A stretch of 61,108 nucleotides of DNA from Candidatus Freyrarchaeum guaymasense (GTDB lineage Archaea > Asgardarchaeota > Jordarchaeia > Jordarchaeales > Freyrarchaeaceae). Made by a program: the position numbers and the translations under genes. Location of the stretch: positions 1-61,108 of the forward strand of contig JAUQZD010000027.1 of the NCBI GenBank assembly GCA_030587405.1, read 5' to 3'. Shown in pieces: positions 42,842-51,685 of this stretch (positions are counted from its first letter, which is position 1; every line of letters starts with the position of its first letter). The notes beneath the pieces were generated by a model. The model saw nothing but the letters and a program-made list of their open reading frames with translations. It made no database searches and had not been told where the DNA came from.

Positions 42842-44146
42842 ATGGAGGTTGCTGAGAAGGCTATTAGGGTTCTATCAAGTGCGAAGTATGTTGATGCTAG
42901 GGTTTTAAAGCAGCGAAGTGTTCAATTCAGTTTGAGGGGGGACTCGGCTGAACATTCCGAGTTTAGGGTGGAGAGAGTTATTTGCAGGTGTATTGCTAAT
43001 GGCTATGGGGTTGCCAGCGCTGAGCTTACCGAAGACTTAAGAGGAGAGGAGCTTGGGGAAAGAGCGTTAAGGCAGGCTATGGCTGCTGAGGGAGAATATC
43101 ACCTTGCAGAGGTGAACGTTGAACAGGGAGAGAGGGAGTGGAGGGTTAAGGAGGAGGTTAGCGTAGAGGCTGCTGAGGAGATCATGCTCGGGTTGAGAGG
43201 AGAGGTTTACGATCACTTGAAAGGAAAGCCCTTTAGACTAGAGGTTATTGTTACCCACACGTTAACTGAAGATGTTTTCATTAACTCTGAGGGGGCGAAC
43301 GTTAGGGAGGTTACTCCATTAACAGACCTAGTTGCTTACCTGGTAGTGAGGGATTTTGGGGAGGGATTTTCAAGTCTTTGCATTGGAGGGATGGGAGGCG
43401 TCGAAGCTGTTAAAGACTGGGAGGTAGGCGTGGAAGATATGGTAGCTAAAGCTGTGGATGGAGCAAGGGCGAAGCGTACTTCTCCAGTAGCTAAGTGGCG
43501 AAGGCAAACGATAATTTTAGATTGCGATGCTTCAGGTGTCATTGCACATGAGGTAGCTCATATGCTAGAAGGCGACATTTACAGGGGGGAAAGAGTGAAA
43601 GGGGCTAAGTTGATCGACGAGTTCAGGATCTTCGACGATCCACTTGTTAATGGGGGTTATGGCTCCTTTCAATGGGATGATGAGGGAGTGAGAGGAAGGA
43701 AGAAGCTCTTGCTGGCGCGGGGTCATGTAGGTCTCCTCCATACGAGGCTTTCCGCTGTGAGCGGGGATGAGGCCGGAAATGCTCATGGAGTTTACCATAA
43801 GCCAAGGCCCATGATGAGCAACGTTTACATTGCCCCTTCAGACTGGCGTATTGAAGAAATACTTGAAGAGACAAAGGAGGGGTTCTACCTCAGGGGAGTG
43901 GTAAGAGGTGAGATAGTCTCCTTCGAGGGGGTATTCCACCTCATGCCCGAAGTGGCATACGTTATTAAAGGCGGAGAAGTTGTAAAGCCGATTAAAAACT
44001 TGAGGGTAAGAGACTCTATGTTTAACGTTCTCTCTGGGGTGGACGCTGTTGGGAGAGATTTTAAATTGAGGCCAAACATAGACAAGGGGTTTAGCATAAG
44101 TGAGGGAGGACCTCACATAAGGGTTAGAAAGTGTCGCATTGAATAG
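42842..44146 (+). CDS. TldD/PmbA-family protein with altered metal motif
   Basis: Member of the TldD/PmbA family of metallopeptidases, which cleave peptides such as microcin precursors and CcdA. The N-terminal half has the family pattern YVDARVLKQRSVQF, GYGVASAELTED and NSEGANVREVTPL. The C-terminal half has TIILDCDASGVIAHEVAHML. The zinc motif of TldD is HExxxHxxExD; here it is HEVAHMLEGD, one residue shorter, giving a zincin-like HExxH. The late cysteine motif CGKxGQ is replaced by DKGFSIS. So the metal site is changed or lost. ATG 42842 follows GGTGGGG and is preferred to TTG 42830. No second TldD/PmbA subunit is nearby. Confidence 0.88.
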   Translation: MEVAEKAIRVLSSAKYVDARVLKQRSVQFSLRGDSAEHSEFRVERVICRCIANGYGVASAELTEDLRGEELGERALRQAMAAEGEYHLAEVNVEQGEREWRVKEEVSVEAAEEIMLGLRGEVYDHLKGKPFRLEVIVTHTLTEDVFINSEGANVREVTPLTDLVAYLVVRDFGEGFSSLCIGGMGGVEAVKDWEVGVEDMVAKAVDGARAKRTSPVAKWRRQTIILDCDASGVIAHEVAHMLEGDIYRGERVKGAKLIDEFRIFDDPLVNGGYGSFQWDDEGVRGRKKLLLARGHVGLLHTRLSAVSGDEAGNAHGVYHKPRPMMSNVYIAPSDWRIEEILEETKEGFYLRGVVRGEIVSFEGVFHLMPEVAYVIKGGEVVKPIKNLRVRDSMFNVLSGVDAVGRDFKLRPNIDKGFSISEGGPHIRVRKCRIE

Positions 44147-44327
44147 AGGGGGCGTGAATGGTGGAGGCGGCCAGTTTCATTCTCTCCATAAATAAGGAAA
44201 TAAGAAAGAATGTTGTTCATCAAGTTGTGTAGGACGTTAAAACCGAGAGTAGAGGATGCTATTTAGGTGAATAGGGAGGCTTGTAGGATCTCATCGAGTT
44301 TGAAGTGGTTATTGTTAGAGTTTAATG

Positions 44328-44588
44328 TCATATTTGGAAGTGGAGTGTTGTTGTTTCTGAGAGAAGTTTTTCTTCATCTATCTTTACGCCTATTTTTGGT
44401 AATAGTTCATCTAAGATTTCTCGCTTGTCTTTTAGAGGCGCTAAAATGAGGCGTTTACCGGGTGCGGGTATTACTAGTATTTCATCTCCTGGTTTGACTC
44501 CTAAGTGTTCTAAATGTTTTCGTTTGAGAAATGTGTGTCCTTTTTCATCGTAAACTTTTATAACATCCACGGTCAAAGTTACCACCAA
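44328..44588 (-). CDS. AbrB-like antitoxin candidate
   Basis: Small 86-residue protein. The core KVYDEKGHTFLKRKHLEHLG followed by VKPGDEILVIPA is the swapped-hairpin AbrB/SpoVT DNA-binding fold common in archaeal antitoxins. The C-terminal 30 residues (KREILDELLPKIGVKIDEE) would wrap a toxin. The start is uncertain: TTG 44588, TTG 44576 (with GGTGGT nearby) or GTG 44570. It diverges from the damaged PIN gene with only some 20-40 bp between, an unusual arrangement for a toxin-antitoxin pair. Confidence 0.78.
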   Translation of the reverse strand: MVVTLTVDVIKVYDEKGHTFLKRKHLEHLGVKPGDEILVIPAPGKRLILAPLKDKREILDELLPKIGVKIDEEKLLSETTTLHFQI

Positions 44589-44630
44589 TTAACATAATGT
44601 TTAAACTTGATTTTAAGGGTTGTGGTGGCT

Positions 44631-45121
44631 GTGAAGATCCTTATTGAGACAACAGTCCTTTGGGGGCTTCTCTTCTCCGATTCGGTCTACCATGACGCGG
44701 CGTTAAGGGTTGTGGAGGACGTAGATGTTGTCGTTCCCGCCGCGTGTTTTCAAGAGATAGTTTACCCTGCTTATAGGCTCTTTTCAGATGGAGGAAAGAA
44801 GCCTGAAGTGGGGATAAGTAAAGTTTTAAAGCTGGGTGAGGCGATGCTACTTCTTTCATCCTCCCCTCAACTATTTGGTATGAGAAGGCTTGAAGTGGTT
44901 GAAACTACTCCTGAAAGAGTTGCCGGCGCACTAGCTATTGCTTCGAAGCATGCAAAGATTTTCCTTAAGAGAGATGAGAAGACGGGAACAGCTTAGTTGA
45001 GGATGGTGGATGCTATAACTGCTTATACGTGGATGGAGTTAAAGTTGCCACTCCACGCACACGACCAAGCGATGAAAAAATTCGGGAAAATATACGGTTT
45101 AGAATACGTTGAATTCCCTTA
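44631..45121 (+). pseudogene. PIN-domain toxin gene interrupted by an in-frame TAG
   Basis: The frame from GTG 44631 begins VKILIETTVLWGLL, a PIN-domain start with the first catalytic Asp replaced by Glu, and continues with VPAACFQEIVYPAY. A TAG at 44994-44996 ends it. Reading on in the same frame gives DAITAYTWMELKLPLHAHD and KIYGLEYVEFP up to TAA 45122, which is how PIN proteins normally finish (fourth acidic residue region and YGLE). So a single nonsense change separates the two parts; the 121-residue product lacks the conserved C-terminal aspartates. It is most likely an inactivated RNase toxin beside an AbrB-like gene. A sequencing error would also explain it. Confidence 0.75.
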
Positions 45122-45243
45122 AATGCCAGATGGCTTTGGGGGGTGAAAGCTGCTTAAATGGTGATGCAAGTTTGATTTAAATTTCAATTTCGCTCATGAT
45201 CATAATTTTAACATAAGTGGCAGGTGAAGCTTTTATTCTTCTC

Positions 45244-48200
45244 TTAATCTATTTGTGATGTGTCCACGTCGCTTGGTATGCGTATTTCCTTAGCTTCTCC
45301 GAGTAGTATTTCGCTTCTTACTTCATGGTATAGCTCGTCTAGTGCTTCCTGATAATCAAGTAGTCCTTGTTCTATTAAGCTCATTTTCTCCTCAAGCTGT
45401 CTTGTCCGCTCCTCTGAGATGAACTTTCCGTAGTGCTTGCTAAGGTACTCGTAGACCTTTATTCCCTTCTCTGTTGGCACTATGCGCCCCTTCTCCTCTT
45501 TGACGTACCCTCTAAGGAAAAGCTTTTGAACTATTGTGGCATAAGTTGACGGTCTCCCTATGCCTTTCTCCTTCATCATCCTGATCACGTCTGACTGCGT
45601 GAAGAGAGGAGTACTTGACACGGTTAGTACCTTAGCTTTAACTTTATGGGTTCCCTCAGGGAGAGAGCCTTTTAAGGGTGGTAGCATATACTTGTATAGT
45701 TGGTATGCTCTGCCTTCCGCCTTCACAACTCTTACTTCCCGTGCTTCAACACCGTCAGCTCTGATCCTGTACGTTTCCTTCACGAGTTCTACTGGCGGAC
45801 ACTGGGACGCCATAAACCGCCTGAACACTAAGTCATATAGGGCGATGTGGTCTCGGCTCAAACCCGTTGAAAGAGAGACGACTCCCTCACCAATTAGTCG
45901 TGTTAGATTTAAGCGGTCTAGGGGTCTCGTCGGCCTTATTGCCTCGTGGGCGCCTTCAGCTTCCCACGTCCTCGGTGTAAAGTCGTCCTTAAGGTACTCC
46001 TTGGCGATTGTTAGTCCTCGCTCACTCACCCTAGTACTATCTGTTCTATGATAGGTTATAAGTCCGTTTTCGAAGAGATCTTGGGCTAGCTGCATTGTTT
46101 TCTCAGCTGGTAGCTTGAGTATCAAGTTGGCATCCCTGAGAAGGGTATCAGTGGTGTAAGGTGGAGGGGGAGTTTGCCTCTCCCGTTTCCTTTCAACTAG
46201 GGAGATGTCGAGGGTTAACTCTTTACTTGACAAGCCTTCGATCCAGAGGGAAAACTTCTCTATGAAGGCGACCTTTTTCTTCCTTTTACTTTCCTTCGCC
46301 CTTTTTATTATCCATCCTAGAACTGGCGATTGAGCCCTGCCAGCTGAAAGCGTGTTATCCTTAAAATGGTCCCATAGTTTTCTGCTGAGGGAGAAACCAT
46401 CCCACCTGTCCTCCACTCTTCTGAACATCTGGGCTTCTACTAGCTTCTCATCCACGTCTCGAAGCTGACTTAATGCTTGAACCAGCGCCCTCTTAGTGAC
46501 CTCATGGAACTCAGCCCTTTTAAACTCCCTTGCACAGGGCTTTAAGAGAACCTTTAAGTCCCACGCTATCTTTTCGCCTTCAGTATCAGGATCTGTTCCT
46601 ATTATGACGAGCTCAACGTCTTTAGCAAGCCTTCTTAAGATCTCAATCCTAGCCTTAGAGTCAATAGGACTCCCCTTACACTTAGGACAGTTACGTTCTT
46701 CCACGTATTGATGGCCGCAATTTTTACATCTTTTGATAGACGTGTATACCGGAAGGTATTTTACGTCCTTCTCGTTTCCATTTACAAGCACCCCGAAGAA
46801 CCCTCTATCCTTAACGAGATCCGTCACGTGTCCAAGCGACGCTGTAACAGTCATAATGTAATTTCCCGTCGCCACTTCGTAGGCAACTAATGCTACCTCC
46901 TCATTTTCGTCCTTGAAGACCTTTGTGCTTGGCTGACCGAAGAATCGGGATATTTGACGCGCTTTAGTTGGGCTTTCAACTATGAAGAGCGCGGGTTTAA
47001 CTAGTTCTTCTCCGCTTACTGGTACCTCTTTCCTTGACTGGTCAATTTCCTTCTTTAACATGCTGAAATCTACTTCGTTTAGATCCTTAAACTCTATGTC
47101 ATAGTAGCTTGCCCTCTTAGAGAATACTTCGGCAAGTTCTCTGTCTTCTAGGAGAAGTGAAGCACCCTTAGTTATGCCTCCTATGTGAAGCCTGGAAGCC
47201 CTGCCTGACCCTTGGATGTACGTTCTTACATCAGGGAGGAGAACTACTCCATGTTTAATGGCTGCATCCTCAACGCTGAGTTTAAGGGATGGAAAATGTT
47301 CTTTTAGAATTAAACGGATCTTTGCAGCGTTCCTTTCCACATTAGCTACGTACGGCTTTAACCTTTCATCGTCTTTGAAAAGGTACGCTAACACCTTTAA
47401 GAGTTTCACCGATACGGAGCTAACGTCTTCTATTTTCACTTGGAAAAATGGGGCTCCATAGAAAACGACATATCTGACTCTTTCTGGGAGGTTTAAACCT
47501 CTAACCAGTACCCCATAATAATACGCTGTGCCAACTAATACATCTAACTCGCCGCGGACAAATGCTTCGAAATCCTTCTTACTTTTAGCTCCAACGAATC
47601 CTGCTTTAATATCTTTACTCCTCAGAAAGTCTACAAGGCTACTTGCTTCGTCAGATGTTGAACAGTAAATTAGCCCTCCCTCCCCCATTAACCTTACGGC
47701 TTTTAGAAGGTTATTCGGTGTTTTCTCTCCGAAGTATATGTCTTCAATATTCCTGATTTCGAAGCGAGAGCTTCCAATGTCGAAGTCAAGCAACTCCCTA
47801 AATAATTTCGCTTTAGCACCTTTCTTAGCGGTAGCTGTCGAAACCATGAGAACTCCTTCAAATCCTCTTCTCCTCTCCCATTTTCCATTATCTTTTTCGA
47901 AGCCTAAAAGAACGAGAAGCCTTTCAACATTTCTAGAAGCCTTAAGAACGGAGTCGACATCATCCACAAAGATGAAGTTGAATGTTTTCTCCTTGATCTC
48001 CTCGAAATGGGATGAAAGAAACTGGGACGTAGTAACCAGTAATTGAACATCCTCCTTTAGAAGGGAGCTGAAGAATGCTTCACGCTCCTCCCTTCTCAGC
48101 CCAGAATGGTACCATTTAAGGTTAACTTGAATTCCAGTTCGAGCCATGAAAAGCTTGAGCATGTCAACTAGCTGCTTAACTAGCAGTGTTGTTGGAACGA

Positions 48201-48516
48201 TCAAGTATGAAGTAAAACCTCTTTTAGTTAAGAAGAGAGCCATAACTGCACCAAAGGACGTCTTACCTGTTCCGGTAGGGGCAACAGCGGCGAAGCTTTC
48301 ATTTCTTAAAATCCGTCTGGCCCAGAGCCTCTGAAGGGCGCGGGGAGGAGCTCCTACCGCATCCTCAAAAAACGTCAGGAACTCCTTGAAGTGGTCGTCT
48401 ATCTCGAAGAGGCAGAGGGGCTTACCAGTAGCCTTGCAAACCGACGCTTCAACTTCACTCAGGGTTAAGTCTCCTCCACAGGAAGGGCAGAGGCGGGCAA
48501 AACTACCAGCAGCCAC
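45244..48516 (-). CDS. rgy: Reverse gyrase
   Basis: ATP-dependent enzyme that introduces positive supercoils into DNA, the hallmark of hyperthermophiles. It fuses a helicase-like half and a type IA topoisomerase half. N-terminal Zn finger: CPSCGGDL...CKATGKPLC. Helicase: APTGTGKTSFG (Walker A), FVDDVDS (DEAD-equivalent), SRLHIGG with QGSGRAS (motif VI). Topoisomerase: FIVESPTKARQI (Toprim), second Zn finger CKNCGHQYVEERNCPKC, GTDPDTEGEKIAWD, and the active-site tyrosine in GLITYHRTDSTRVS. Length 1090 is on the compact side but all domains are present. GTG 48516 follows GGGGGGATCC. Neighbours are not obviously related. Confidence 0.98.
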   Translation of the reverse strand: MAAGSFARLCPSCGGDLTLSEVEASVCKATGKPLCLFEIDDHFKEFLTFFEDAVGAPPRALQRLWARRILRNESFAAVAPTGTGKTSFGAVMALFLTKRGFTSYLIVPTTLLVKQLVDMLKLFMARTGIQVNLKWYHSGLRREEREAFFSSLLKEDVQLLVTTSQFLSSHFEEIKEKTFNFIFVDDVDSVLKASRNVERLLVLLGFEKDNGKWERRRGFEGVLMVSTATAKKGAKAKLFRELLDFDIGSSRFEIRNIEDIYFGEKTPNNLLKAVRLMGEGGLIYCSTSDEASSLVDFLRSKDIKAGFVGAKSKKDFEAFVRGELDVLVGTAYYYGVLVRGLNLPERVRYVVFYGAPFFQVKIEDVSSVSVKLLKVLAYLFKDDERLKPYVANVERNAAKIRLILKEHFPSLKLSVEDAAIKHGVVLLPDVRTYIQGSGRASRLHIGGITKGASLLLEDRELAEVFSKRASYYDIEFKDLNEVDFSMLKKEIDQSRKEVPVSGEELVKPALFIVESPTKARQISRFFGQPSTKVFKDENEEVALVAYEVATGNYIMTVTASLGHVTDLVKDRGFFGVLVNGNEKDVKYLPVYTSIKRCKNCGHQYVEERNCPKCKGSPIDSKARIEILRRLAKDVELVIIGTDPDTEGEKIAWDLKVLLKPCAREFKRAEFHEVTKRALVQALSQLRDVDEKLVEAQMFRRVEDRWDGFSLSRKLWDHFKDNTLSAGRAQSPVLGWIIKRAKESKRKKKVAFIEKFSLWIEGLSSKELTLDISLVERKRERQTPPPPYTTDTLLRDANLILKLPAEKTMQLAQDLFENGLITYHRTDSTRVSERGLTIAKEYLKDDFTPRTWEAEGAHEAIRPTRPLDRLNLTRLIGEGVVSLSTGLSRDHIALYDLVFRRFMASQCPPVELVKETYRIRADGVEAREVRVVKAEGRAYQLYKYMLPPLKGSLPEGTHKVKAKVLTVSSTPLFTQSDVIRMMKEKGIGRPSTYATIVQKLFLRGYVKEEKGRIVPTEKGIKVYEYLSKHYGKFISEERTRQLEEKMSLIEQGLLDYQEALDELYHEVRSEILLGEAKEIRIPSDVDTSQID

Positions 48517-48785
48517 AGGATCCCCCCGTTAAGTTTCACAAACACTTCAGCCGCCATGCACTTTATGTCTCATTTAGCTCATTTAGTTGCATTCGTAAAG
48601 CAACTTCTAAGTAAGAGAAGGAAGTATTTTTTAAAAAAGTATGGGGTTTTTCCACCTTCTAGCTCTAAAATAGGTTTTATACGTGTTAATCTTAAAAACC
48701 CTCTTAAAACATTAGAAGGTAGCTTTAAGTAGGATAAGCTCCATAGGTAAATGCTTAAGAGAGAACTTAAGGAAGGTGTCTATAA

Positions 48786-49907
48786 GTGCCAGGTAGCGTT
48801 ATGGTCTTAGGTGGTTGCGGCGAGATCGGCTGCTCGGTTGTAAGGGATCTCCTAGAAACGAGTAGGTTCTCGAAGGTTATAGTTGCCGACTGCAGGGAGG
48901 AGTACGGCTTACGCTTTGTTGAAGGGTTGGGAAGCAGGAAGGCTGTTTTCAGGAAAGTTGATGTTAAGGATAAGGAGGGGCTTGTCGAGAGCTTGAAGGG
49001 GGTTGACGTGGTTGTTAACACTGTTGGCCCATTTTTCGAGTTTGGGACAGCTGCCGCTCAAGCGGCATTAGAGGCTGGAGTTAACTATGTTGACATATGC
49101 GACGACCACGACGTAACGGAAAACCTTCTCGACCTTAATAGGCTCGCAGAGAGGGAGGGGTTGACGTTCATTATAAATGCAGGGGCGTCTCCGGGCTTAA
49201 CAAACATTATGGCGAAGATGGCTGCCGAGAGGCTTGATGAAGTTGAATCGGTCAACGTTTTCTGGTATGAGGATACCGGGGAGACGATAGGCTACGGTCA
49301 ATTAGCCCACTGGGCTCACATAACCATGGGCAAGGTGCCGAGTTACGTTGGGGGGAGATGGGTTCTAGTGAAGGCGCTCACTGGAAGAGAGGAGGTTAAG
49401 TTCCCGGAGCCGTGCGGTGTAGTCCCAGTATACCACGTAGGACATCCTGAGCCGGTCACCATTCCACGCTACATAGAAACGAGCGAGGCAACCTGTAAGG
49501 GGGGGATCCTCCCGGAGTCAAACGTAACTTTAACTAAAGCCGTTGAAAAGCTACTCTTCATCAAGACAAGCTGGTCGATCAGGTGGACGTGCAAGTTCTT
49601 CCTGAAGATTCTCCCCTTGCTCTCGGGGAGCACCGGGGAAAGAGAGGTTGCTTCAGCCTTCAGGTCGGACGTAAAGGGGAAGAAGAGAGGGAGAATGGTT
49701 TCGTTATCGTATGCCATCGTTGGAAAGGTTGCGAAGCTTACTTCGGCTCCAGCATCCATAACAGCGCAGATGATCTCTGAAAAACAGGTGGAGAGTAGCG
49801 GTGTTTTCCCGCCTGAAGGATGCCCAGACCTCAACGTTGAAACGTTTACGAAGGAATTGAAGAAGAGAAACATCGAAATAGTGGAAATGAGGAAGGCGGA
49901 GGGGTAA
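48786..49907 (+). CDS. Saccharopine dehydrogenase-like protein
   Basis: NAD(P)-dependent oxidoreductase of the saccharopine dehydrogenase family. VMVLGGCGEIGCSVVRDLL is the dinucleotide loop; KGVDVVVNTVGPF and GVNYVDICDDHDVTENL follow the family order; NAGASPGLTNIMA is characteristic. The C-terminal domain has the conserved pattern of the lysine/ornithine group, but the real substrate is unknown (373 residues). GTG 48786 lies 3 nt after GGAAGGTGTCTATAA-like purines. It diverges from reverse gyrase over 270 bp. Confidence 0.88.
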   Translation: MPGSVMVLGGCGEIGCSVVRDLLETSRFSKVIVADCREEYGLRFVEGLGSRKAVFRKVDVKDKEGLVESLKGVDVVVNTVGPFFEFGTAAAQAALEAGVNYVDICDDHDVTENLLDLNRLAEREGLTFIINAGASPGLTNIMAKMAAERLDEVESVNVFWYEDTGETIGYGQLAHWAHITMGKVPSYVGGRWVLVKALTGREEVKFPEPCGVVPVYHVGHPEPVTIPRYIETSEATCKGGILPESNVTLTKAVEKLLFIKTSWSIRWTCKFFLKILPLLSGSTGEREVASAFRSDVKGKKRGRMVSLSYAIVGKVAKLTSAPASITAQMISEKQVESSGVFPPEGCPDLNVETFTKELKKRNIEIVEMRKAEG

Positions 49908-50016
49908 CGGCAGCCTCCCACCACCTTTCCCTACCACCTTTCCCTTAGTTAAGTGACGGTTGACCTGGCGAAGTCTATTTGCAGCGTCAAGTCGATGCTG
50001 ATGTTTTTCACGTAAT

Positions 50017-50048
50017 TTTTAAATATCTGTGTGCATGTACATGTACAT
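50017..50048. promoter_or_regulatory. VapB promoter and palindromic operator candidate
   Basis: TTTTAAATAT (50017-50026) is a TATA-like box about 25 nt before the ATG at 50049, fitting a leaderless transcript. ATGTACATGTACAT (50035-50048) is a perfect 14-base palindrome touching the start codon, where the antitoxin could bind its own promoter. Confidence 0.55.
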
Positions 50049-50285
50049 ATGACAAAGACTATATCTCTCTCCGACGAAGCGTACAACTTGCTTAAGAGCG
50101 TGAAGAGGAAGGATGAGAGTTTTTCAGATGTAATTAAAAGGCTTGTTGGAGGTAAGGGAAGGCTGGTTGAGGTGCTCGATTTATACCCTGAGGTCGCAGA
50201 GGAGGAAGAGTTTGAAAAAGCCGTTAAGATGGTGAGGGAGAAACTTGACGAAGACGTTAAGAGGGTTATAGATGAAATGCCTTGA
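50049..50285 (+). CDS. VapB-type antitoxin (DUF217-like)
   Basis: A 78-residue antitoxin. MTKTISLSDEAYNLLKSVKRK followed by ESFSDVIKRL is the ribbon-helix-helix-like N-terminus of archaeal VapB proteins of the DUF217 group; the acidic C-terminus (EVAEEEEFEKAVKMV) is the toxin-binding tail. ATG 50049 is preferred over the upstream GTG because the codons before it are an alternating His-Val stretch encoded by the palindrome. Its end overlaps the PIN gene by 14 bp. Confidence 0.88.
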   Translation: MTKTISLSDEAYNLLKSVKRKDESFSDVIKRLVGGKGRLVEVLDLYPEVAEEEEFEKAVKMVREKLDEDVKRVIDEMP

Positions 50286-50685
50286 CACGACCTATTTTAT
50301 AGACCTTGTTAGGAGGCCAAGCGCTATTAGGAAGCTAACGGAGAGGCTTGACGCTGAGGGGATCCATGCGACTACAACAGTCAACGTGTTTGAGGCCTTG
50401 TTTGGGGCGTTCACGGTCAACGGGGAAAAAGGAGAGAAAATGCGAAATAAACTTGTTAAAGCTTTCAGCCGACTTGAAATCTTGGATTTCAGCTATAAGG
50501 ACGCCGTCCTTGCAGCCGAAATAGGAGGTAAGCTTAGAAGGCAGAATAAAAACGTTGGATTAGACGTTTTAACCGCAGCCATAGCCATCAACAATGGATG
50601 CGAAGCGGTCGTGACGAGGAATGAAAAACACTTCAGGTGGATAGAGGAAATAACAGGTTTAAGAGTGGAAACATACGATATTTAA
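50272..50685 (+). CDS. VapC-type PIN-domain toxin
   Basis: A 137-residue PIN-domain ribonuclease toxin. CLDTTYFIDLVR carries the first catalytic Asp (residue 5), TVNVFEALFGAF the Glu, and GLDVLTAAIAINNGCEAVVTRNEKHF the remaining acidic and Thr/Arg positions. It starts inside the antitoxin gene (14-bp overlap), so translation is coupled and the pair is a normal VapBC operon. RNA target unknown. Confidence 0.92.
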   Translation: MKCLDTTYFIDLVRRPSAIRKLTERLDAEGIHATTTVNVFEALFGAFTVNGEKGEKMRNKLVKAFSRLEILDFSYKDAVLAAEIGGKLRRQNKNVGLDVLTAAIAINNGCEAVVTRNEKHFRWIEEITGLRVETYDI

Positions 50686-51022
50686 CACGATTCACTAGGA
50701 ACATCAGGAAGAAGGGTAAAAATTGGGGAAAGGGCTTAAAGGATTCTCTCAGCGTTTTTTATCTTTCTTGATCTTTCAAAGCCAGCCTTTACAACATCCC
50801 TACCTACAAGCTGGAATTTTTTCACCGTTGAAAGAAGTGAATGCTCACCGTTAAGTGACGGAAACCTTTCTGATTTTAATTTTTCTTACTACTTGAGCAG
50901 TAGACAGCGAGAATTAAGAGAATTAAGAGATTCGTAAGATTAAGTAAAATTGAAGGAAAAATTTATATATTATGAAGAGAAAACCCCTTGAATTCAAGGG
51001 AAAAGGGTGTGGAGGAGCCGGT

Positions 51023-51622
51023 ATGAGGCGGGGGCGACGAGTACTTGCCGTCTTAATGGTTACCATGATGGCATGCATGGTGTTCTCCAGCCTCCCAGTG
51101 GCGGCAATAAGCAGCGGGTATACGGGAAATGGGAACAACCTTGACCTTAGCCTTCTTCAACCGGGGGACATAATAGCAGTTTCAGGGGTTGTTATGGGAG
51201 GCCTATTTGACGTCTTTGTACCTGGACACTTCACCCACGTTGCGATGTACATTGGAAATGGGCTGATGGTAGAGGCTTGGAAGAGTGGGGTGCGTGTGAT
51301 CAGCGTCACCGAGGTTCATAAGGCGAGCGACGCTGCCATATACCGTGTAGCCACTTCAGACAGGGTTAGGCAGGCTGCTGTCAACTGGGCGCTTACCAAA
51401 GTAGGATACCCGTACGACTACATATGGCTCACATACATAGGTGGCAAGCAAGTTTACGGGTCAAGGTACTACTGCAGCGAACTCATATGGGCTGCATACA
51501 AGGCTGTTGGAGGCCCCGACATCGACCAAAACCCGGGCTGGAGCTGGAAGTACGGCTACAACGTAGCTCCACAAGAGATATGCGATGACGGTGACACTTA
51601 CTTGGTAGCCTACTCCTCCTAG
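51023..51622 (+). CDS. Secreted NlpC/P60-like (YiiX-type) cysteine hydrolase
   Basis: Exported papain-like cysteine hydrolase of the circularly permuted YiiX/DUF830 type. A basic start and the hydrophobic stretch VLAVLMVTMMACMVFSSLP form a signal peptide, followed by a mature domain of about 170 residues. LQPGDIIAVSG and FTHVAMYIGNG supply the catalytic His; YYCSELIWAAY supplies the Cys. ATG 51023 follows GGAGGAG at 6 nt and is preferred over 50972. Archaea have no murein, so it probably acts on another amide or lipid ester at the cell surface. A T-rich run at 51634-51639 follows the stop and may end the transcript. Confidence 0.87.
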   Translation: MRRGRRVLAVLMVTMMACMVFSSLPVAAISSGYTGNGNNLDLSLLQPGDIIAVSGVVMGGLFDVFVPGHFTHVAMYIGNGLMVEAWKSGVRVISVTEVHKASDAAIYRVATSDRVRQAAVNWALTKVGYPYDYIWLTYIGGKQVYGSRYYCSELIWAAYKAVGGPDIDQNPGWSWKYGYNVAPQEICDDGDTYLVAYSS

Positions 51623-51685
51623 CACTTCCCTTCTTTTTTAAAGGATGAGACAGGCGTGGCCCTCCCTCCTAAGGAGGAGTTCCCT

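Noticed and set aside
50919..50935. GAATTAAGA tandem repeat as CRISPR-like array
   Set aside because: Only two short copies with no spacers; ordinary AT-rich spacer.
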